Shown piece by piece: positions 37,623-41,622 of a DNA stretch of 41,622 nt. Where the stretch lies: positions 1-41,622 of the forward strand of contig JAMCVD010000108.1 in NCBI GenBank assembly GCA_023381995.1, in the 5' to 3' direction. Made by a program: the position numbers and the translations under genes. Position 1 is the first letter of the stretch; each line of letters starts with the position of its first letter. The notes under the pieces were generated by a model that worked only from the letters and a program-made list of their open reading frames with translations, had not been told where the DNA came from and made no database searches. The stretch comes from Deltaproteobacteria bacterium. Lineage in GTDB: Bacteria > JAMCPX01.

Positions 37623-39035
37623 ATGACACCAAAAGACGTTTTGAAGTTTATCGAGGAGCAAAAGATAAGCTATATAGACCTGAAGTTCCTCGACTTCGTG
37701 GGGACATGGCAGCATTTCACGATACCCGTGCATGAATTGAAAGAGGATGTCTTTGAAGAAGGGCTCGGGTTCGACGGCAGCAGTATAAGGGGCTGGCAGC
37801 CGATACACGCAAGCGATATGCTCGTGATACCTGATGCAGCGACGGCGGTCATAGACCCTTTTATTCATGAACCCACCCTGAGCATCATCTGCAATATTCA
37901 GGACCCTATAACAAAGGAATACTATACGAGGGACCCGAGGAACATAGCGAGGAAGGCGGAAAATTATTTGAAATCGACGGGCATAGGCGATGTGGCATAT
38001 TTCGGCCCGGAGCTCGAGTTCTTTATATTCGATGACATCCGCTATGACCAGACCGTCAATGCCGGATACTACTATATTGATTCCGTGGAAGGGCAGTGGA
38101 ACACGGGCAGGATAGAGAACCCCAACCTCGGCTACAAGCCGCGCTACAAGGAGGGCTATTTCCCGGTGTCCCCGACCGATTCCCAGACCGACATCAGGAG
38201 CGAGATCGTAACGACGATGGAGAACATAGGACTCAGGATAGAGAAGCACCACCATGAGGTTGCGACCGGCGGGCAGGCAGAGATAGACATGGTCTTCGAC
38301 TCGCTGCTGGGCATGGGCGATAAGGTGATGTGGTATAAACATATCGTCAAGAATGTGGCCAAGAAGAACGGCAGGACTGCGACATTCATGCCCAAGCCAC
38401 TGTTCGGCGACAACGGCTCCGGCATGCACACGCACCAGAGCATATGGAAGGGGGGCAAGCCTTTGTTTGCGGGGAACGGCTACGGCGGCATGAGTGATCT
38501 TGCGATGCACTATATAGGGGGCATATTGAAGCATGCACCAGCAATCTGCGCCTTTACGAACCCCACCACGAACTCTTACAGAAGACTGGTCCCGGGCTTC
38601 GAGGCACCCGTAAACCTTGCCTACTCAAGCAGGAACAGGTCCGCGTCCATAAGGATCCCGATGTATTCCCCGAGCCCCAAGTCGAAGAGGATAGAGGTAA
38701 GGTTCCCGGATCCTGCGTCGAACAGCTATCTCGCGTTCTCGGCCATGCTCATGGCCGGACTCGACGGCATACAGAACAAGCTCAAGCCCGGCGACCCGCT
38801 CGATAAGGACATATACGGCCTTTCCCCGGAAGAGCTGAAGAACGTTCCAAGTACCCCCGGCAGCCTGGAAGAGGCGCTCAATGCGCTGAAAAAGGACCAC
38901 GAGTTCCTGCTGAAGGGCGATGTGTTCACATCCGATGTTATCGAGACATGGATCGAATACAAGACCAGGGCGGAGATCAACGCGGTCAAGCTAAGGCCGG
39001 TCCCGCTTGAGTTCAGTCTGTACTTCGACGCGTAA
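37623..39035 (+). CDS. glnA: Glutamine synthetase type I
   Basis: ATP-dependent amidation of glutamate, the main entry of ammonium into metabolism. 470 residues, GSI type. Visible hallmarks: [15 protein letters not shown] (about 48), the metal-site tract [23 protein letters not shown] (about 264), [11 protein letters not shown] and the R-x-E-x-R-x-PD tract ([14 protein letters not shown]). Tyr398 in [11 protein letters not shown] occupies the adenylylation loop, so GSI-beta type covalent control is likely. It is preceded by a sigma-54 promoter and a strong ribosome-binding site. Confidence 0.98.
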   Translation: MTPKDVLKFIEEQKISYIDLKFLDFVGTWQHFTIPVHELKEDVFEEGLGFDGSSIRGWQPIHASDMLVIPDAATAVIDPFIHEPTLSIICNIQDPITKEYYTRDPRNIARKAENYLKSTGIGDVAYFGPELEFFIFDDIRYDQTVNAGYYYIDSVEGQWNTGRIENPNLGYKPRYKEGYFPVSPTDSQTDIRSEIVTTMENIGLRIEKHHHEVATGGQAEIDMVFDSLLGMGDKVMWYKHIVKNVAKKNGRTATFMPKPLFGDNGSGMHTHQSIWKGGKPLFAGNGYGGMSDLAMHYIGGILKHAPAICAFTNPTTNSYRRLVPGFEAPVNLAYSSRNRSASIRIPMYSPSPKSKRIEVRFPDPASNSYLAFSAMLMAGLDGIQNKLKPGDPLDKDIYGLSPEELKNVPSTPGSLEEALNALKKDHEFLLKGDVFTSDVIETWIEYKTRAEINAVKLRPVPLEFSLYFDA

Positions 39036-39054
39036 ACCGGAATCCGTAGTGCAG

Positions 39055-39082
39055 GCAGGGACGGTTCGCAAACCGCCCCTGC
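39055..39082. repeat. 28-bp palindromic repeat before the amidotransferase gene
   Basis: Arms GCAGGGACGGTT and AACCGCCCCTGC pair at 11 of 12 positions around a 4-nt loop. It has the same length and layout as the element in hsdR (474-501). It ends 4 nt before the next start codon, occupying the place of the ribosome-binding site, and could also act as an intercistronic hairpin after glnA. It lacks a T run. Confidence 0.7.
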
Positions 39083-39086
39083 AGCT

Positions 39087-39806
39087 ATGAAGAAACCTAT
39101 CGCGGTCATACGACACATAGGCGTTGAAGGCCTTGGTACCATAGAGGATGTTTTAAAGCGGATCGGTCGTGCATACGGCTATATCGATACGTGGAAAGAC
39201 ACACTACCGCAGAAGGTGTCCGACTACAGTGCCATAATAGTCCTTGGAGGACCGATGGGTGTCTATGAGCGGGACAGGTACCCGTTTATTGAAAAGGAGC
39301 TCTCGCTCATCAGGAAAGCGCGGGACGGAGGGCTGCCCGTTATCGGAATATGCCTTGGTTCTCAAATGATAGCTCAGGCGATGGGTGGCAGGGTGTACAA
39401 GGGACGTACGAAGGAGATCGGCTGGTACGGCGTACGTCTTACGCAAGAGGCATCGGAGGACAGGCTTTTTGCAGAGATAGGTCCTGCCAGAGACGGGCCC
39501 GGTGCCGTTCGGGTGTTTCAATGGCATGGCGACACCTTCGACCTGCCGGATGATGCCGTGGTACTCGCAAGTTCGGAACTATATCAAAACCAGGCATTCA
39601 GGATAGACAATATCTATGGACTCCAGTTCCATATCGAGGTAAAAGAGGCTGATATCAGGAGCTGGGTCAATGAGTATAAATCGGAGCTGGATACTTTGCG
39701 ATCAAGCATAAATATCGGCAAGATACTCGACGATACAAAAATAAATATAGACCAATTAAACAAAATGAGCATACGGATATTCTCTGCATTCTTTTCCCTT
39801 CTGTAA
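39087..39806 (+). CDS. Class I glutamine amidotransferase (GMP synthase GATase-like)
   Basis: 239 residues. The nucleophile elbow is GICLGSQMIAQAMGG with Cys89. His and Glu of the triad are in GLQFHIEVKE, and VLGGPMGVYE is the typical oxyanion strand. This is a free-standing type 1 glutaminase domain with a roughly 50-residue helical tail. It would hydrolyse glutamine or a gamma-glutamyl compound; the partner or acceptor is unknown. Its location between glnA and amtB links it to nitrogen metabolism. No ribosome-binding site is apparent because a palindrome sits immediately upstream. Confidence 0.87.
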   Translation: MKKPIAVIRHIGVEGLGTIEDVLKRIGRAYGYIDTWKDTLPQKVSDYSAIIVLGGPMGVYERDRYPFIEKELSLIRKARDGGLPVIGICLGSQMIAQAMGGRVYKGRTKEIGWYGVRLTQEASEDRLFAEIGPARDGPGAVRVFQWHGDTFDLPDDAVVLASSELYQNQAFRIDNIYGLQFHIEVKEADIRSWVNEYKSELDTLRSSINIGKILDDTKINIDQLNKMSIRIFSAFFSLL

Positions 39807-39838
39807 TCAATCGTTTTTAGCCTTTAATGTTGTGTCCA

Positions 39839-39872
39839 TACAAATTTGTATACTTAAAGATACAAATTTGTA
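39839..39872. promoter_or_regulatory. Paired TACAAATTTGTA palindromes upstream of amtB1
   Basis: Two identical perfect 12-bp palindromes TACAAATTTGTA at 39839-39850 and 39861-39872, start-to-start spacing 22 bp (about two helical turns). The first extends to a 14-bp palindrome with flanking A and T. They lie 36-69 bp upstream of the -24 GG, where an activator or repressor dimer pair could bind on one face of the DNA. Confidence 0.7.
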
Positions 39873-39905
39873 ACACAAAATAGTCCCATACGGACATAAA
39901 GGGTA

Positions 39906-39922
39906 TTGGCATACAAAATGCT
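39906..39922 (+). promoter_or_regulatory. Sigma-54 promoter of amtB1
   Basis: TTGGCATA-CAAA-ATGCT, with GG at 39908-39909 and GC at 39920-39921 (12-bp phasing). Predicted start near 39932. The 16-bp core GGCATACAAAATGCTC recurs before the second amtB. Confidence 0.75.
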
Positions 39923-39924
39923 CG

Positions 39925-39936
39925 TACAATTTTGTA
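39925..39936. promoter_or_regulatory. Third TACA-N4-TGTA site at the amtB1 transcription start
   Basis: TACAATTTTGTA covers the predicted start point of the sigma-54 promoter, a position expected for repression. It also forms an 8-bp inverted repeat (TACAAAAT ... ATTTTGTA) with the promoter spacer. The matching place before amtB2 is degenerate (TACCATTTTGCT). Confidence 0.45.
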
Positions 39937-39962
39937 AGAGTTTATGGTTACAGGAGAATAAC

Positions 39963-41291
39963 ATGAGAAGGTTTTTGCCGTATACAGTCTTGTCGTTTGT
40001 TTCCCTATCTTTTGTTTCACTGATGGCGCCTGTGGCGGCATGGGCGCATACCGCCGACTCGGTCCAGAAGATCAATACCGGGGATACCGCATTCGTGCTC
40101 GTCGCGACGGCGCTCGTCATGCTGATGACGCCGGGGCTCGCGCTGTTTTACGGCGGTATGGTACGGAAAAAGAACGTCCTCTCCACCATCATGCAGAGCT
40201 TTATACTCCTTGCGGTCATAAGTATCCAATGGGTGCTGTGGGGGTACAGCCTCTCGTTCGGTCCGGACATCCACGGTATCATAGGGAGCCTGAGATGGTT
40301 CGGGCTGAACCACGTCGGTTTCGCACCCAACCCGGACTATGCGCCCACGATACCCCACCAGGCATTTATGATATTCCAGATGATGTTTGCGGTAATAACG
40401 CCGGGGCTCATAACCGGGGCGTTCGCCGAAAGAATGAAGTTCAGCACGTTCCTGTTGTTTACGGTCCTGTGGGCGACGCTCGTGTACGATCCCATAACCC
40501 ATTGGGTATGGGGGGCCGGGGGCTGGCTGAAATCCATGGGTGTTCTCGATTTTGCAGGGGGACTGGTCGTACACCTTAGCTCGGGTGTGTCCGCATTGGC
40601 GGCGGTACTTATCATCGGCAAAAGGCACAACTATGGCAAGGAGCCGTACATGCCGCATAATCTCACGATGACCCTTCTTGGAACGGCGCTGCTGTGGTTC
40701 GGCTGGTTCGGATTCAATGCCGGCAGCGCACTGTCAGCGGGCCCGCTTGCGGTGTCCGCATTTGTTGTGACGAATATAGCGGGTGCTGCGGGGACCCTGG
40801 GCTGGGTCGTTTTTGAATGGATGAAGAACGGAAGGCCGACCATGCTTGGCGCGGCGAGCGGTGCCATAGCGGGCCTTGCGACCATTACGCCGGCATCCGG
40901 GTTTGTTACGCCCGTGGCCGCCATCATAATCGGGTTCGGCGCAGGCACGTTCTGCTACTATGCGGTGGCCCTCAAATTCAAGCTCGGATACGATGATGCG
41001 CTGGACGTCGTGGGTGTCCATGGCGCGGGCGGTGTGCTCGGCGTACTGGCGACGGGACTGTTTGCGAGTCTGGCGTTGAACCCAAACGGTGCGAACGGAC
41101 TGTTCTATGGCAATGCGAAGTTTTTCCTCCTCCAGCTCCTCGCTGTTTCGGTCGTGATAGTTTACTGCTTCGTCCTGACGGTGGTAATTCTGAAAGTGCT
41201 TGAGAGGGTAATGACGTTAAGGGTATCGCATGAGGACGAGATATCGGGACTGGATATAACGCAGCACGGCGAAGAGGGATACAACATGTGA
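39963..41291 (+). CDS. amtB: Ammonium transporter AmtB, copy 1
   Basis: Trimeric inner-membrane ammonium channel. The start at 39963 has AGGAGA 5 nt upstream and gives a signal peptide (MRRFLPYTVLSFVSLSFVSL, cleavage near AWAHT) before eleven expected membrane segments; 442 residues. The twin pore histidines are H204 in VVHLSSGVSAL and H353 in VGVHGAGGVLG. LMTPGLALFYGGMVRKKN and DFAGGLVVH are family hallmarks. The C-terminal tail (about 25 residues, ending EEGYNM) would bind the PII protein GlnK. It is preceded by a sigma-54 promoter and paired palindromes. Confidence 0.97.
   Translation: MRRFLPYTVLSFVSLSFVSLMAPVAAWAHTADSVQKINTGDTAFVLVATALVMLMTPGLALFYGGMVRKKNVLSTIMQSFILLAVISIQWVLWGYSLSFGPDIHGIIGSLRWFGLNHVGFAPNPDYAPTIPHQAFMIFQMMFAVITPGLITGAFAERMKFSTFLLFTVLWATLVYDPITHWVWGAGGWLKSMGVLDFAGGLVVHLSSGVSALAAVLIIGKRHNYGKEPYMPHNLTMTLLGTALLWFGWFGFNAGSALSAGPLAVSAFVVTNIAGAAGTLGWVVFEWMKNGRPTMLGAASGAIAGLATITPASGFVTPVAAIIIGFGAGTFCYYAVALKFKLGYDDALDVVGVHGAGGVLGVLATGLFASLALNPNGANGLFYGNAKFFLLQLLAVSVVIVYCFVLTVVILKVLERVMTLRVSHEDEISGLDITQHGEEGYNM
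40083..40162 (+). repeat. 80-bp segment identical to the end of the window
   Basis: Base-for-base identical to 41543-41622. It encodes the first membrane region of AmtB (DTAFVLVATALVMLMTPGLA onward). Identity begins one base after a G/C difference and continues to the last base of the window. Confidence 0.9.
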
Positions 41292-41324
41292 CCATTTCTT
41301 CTCTGTTCTATTCTGTTATACTTC

Positions 41325-41358
41325 TACAAACTTGTAGACGTAATGATACACAATTGTA
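41325..41358. promoter_or_regulatory. Paired TACA-N4-TGTA palindromes upstream of amtB2
   Basis: TACAAACTTGTA (41325-41336) and TACACAATTGTA (41347-41358), start-to-start spacing 22 bp, the same as before amtB1. The outer TACA and TGTA half-sites are invariant while the central four bases vary, which suggests selection on the half-sites. Confidence 0.7.
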
Positions 41359-41378
41359 GCATACCAGCGTAAAAGGCG

Positions 41379-41395
41379 GTGGCATACAAAATGCT
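41379..41395 (+). promoter_or_regulatory. Sigma-54 promoter of amtB2
   Basis: GTGGCATA-CAAA-ATGCT, with GG at 41381-41382 and GC at 41393-41394 (12-bp phasing). It lies 54 nt before the amtB2 ATG, compared with 55 nt in amtB1. Confidence 0.72.
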
Positions 41396-41434
41396 CTTAC
41401 CATTTTGCTATAAACCGTATTCACAGGAGAGAAC

Positions 41435-41622
41435 ATGAAGAGACTTTTGTCCAACACACTTGTATTTTTTATCACGCTGCTCGTGCCTGTCGTGGCATGT
41501 GCGGATGTGGTGGGTAGTACTGCGCACAAGATTAGCTCGGGCGATACCGCATTCGTGCTCGTCGCGACGGCGCTCGTCATGCTGATGACGCCGGGGCTCG
41601 CGCTGTTTTACGGCGGTATGGT
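41435..41622 (+). CDS. amtB: Ammonium transporter AmtB, copy 2 (3' partial)
   Basis: Second ammonium transporter gene, cut by the window end after about 62 codons. ATG at 41435 with AGGAGA upstream. The signal peptide MKRLLSNTLVFFITLLVPVV (cleavage near ACAD) differs from copy 1, but from the GDTAF motif onward the protein is identical and the DNA is identical over the last 80 bp. The upstream region is also a diverged copy of that of amtB1. A glnK/PII gene may follow outside the window. Confidence 0.9.
   Translation, partial: MKRLLSNTLVFFITLLVPVVACADVVGSTAHKISSGDTAFVLVATALVMLMTPGLALFYGGM
41543..41622 (+). repeat. 80-bp segment identical to amtB1 interior
   Basis: Second copy of 40083-40162, running to the last base of the window. 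The sequence ends inside an exact repeat, as expected where an assembler stops at an unresolved duplicate. Confidence 0.9.

Overview
The window looks like one metagenomic contig from a Gram-negative, probably anaerobic bacterium of the Desulfobacterota (Deltaproteobacteria-like) type. The clues are an F1/stalk ATP synthase operon without the a and c subunit genes, a radical-SAM haem synthase (AhbD type) beside hemB, sigma-54/NifA-type nitrogen control, TolC efflux and several lipoproteins. AGG (Arg) and ATA (Ile) are used heavily. The assignment is inference, because there is no rRNA in the window. Both ends are cut inside genes: hsdR on the left and a second amtB on the right.

Layout. 1-3371: AT-rich, foreign-looking type I restriction (HsdR) plus a YgjP-like metallopeptidase. 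3438-10427 (minus): yggS-proC, orphan zf-HC2 anti-sigma factor, Spy-like sensor, tolC, macA (broken by an in-frame TGA), and macB ATPase and permease. 10530-11420 (minus): FecR-domain protein. 11549-14438 (plus): hemB, ahbD-like gene, DUF4177 and RDD genes. 14495-17674: two paralogous DUF4388 genes and pyrF. 17763-23894: fmdB-type zinc ribbon and atpF'-F-H-A-G-D-C, closed by a clear terminator. 24035-26726: site-2 protease, scpA, scpB and a frameshifted rnhB. 26814-32309 (minus): three secreted glycoside hydrolases (endoglycoceramidase-like GH5, GH1, and an agarase-type clan-A enzyme), all apparent lipoproteins. 32335-32850 (minus): DUF456. 33022-37417 (plus): plsX, App1-like HAD phosphatase, miaA and a nifA-like activator that has lost its Walker A region. 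37438-41622: a nitrogen-assimilation block of glnA, a class I glutamine amidotransferase and two tandem amtB genes.

The most interesting part is the nitrogen block. glnA and both amtB genes each have a well-formed -24/-12 sigma-54 promoter. Upstream of each are palindromes of the form TACA-N4-TGTA, present as a pair exactly 22 bp apart before both amtB genes and as part of a larger 13-bp-arm inverted repeat before glnA. They match neither the NtrC consensus nor the NifA consensus (TGT-N10-ACA), so they may mark an undescribed nitrogen regulon or a divergent site for the adjacent NifA-like protein. The second most interesting part is the glycolipid-type hydrolase cluster.

Several genes carry lesions (macA stop, rnhB +1 frameshift, nifA internal deletion, a possible ATA start in a hydrolase). 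These may be real decay or assembly errors and should be checked against reads. A 28-bp GTAGGGGCG-type palindrome interrupts hsdR in frame, and a related one lies just before the amidotransferase start codon.
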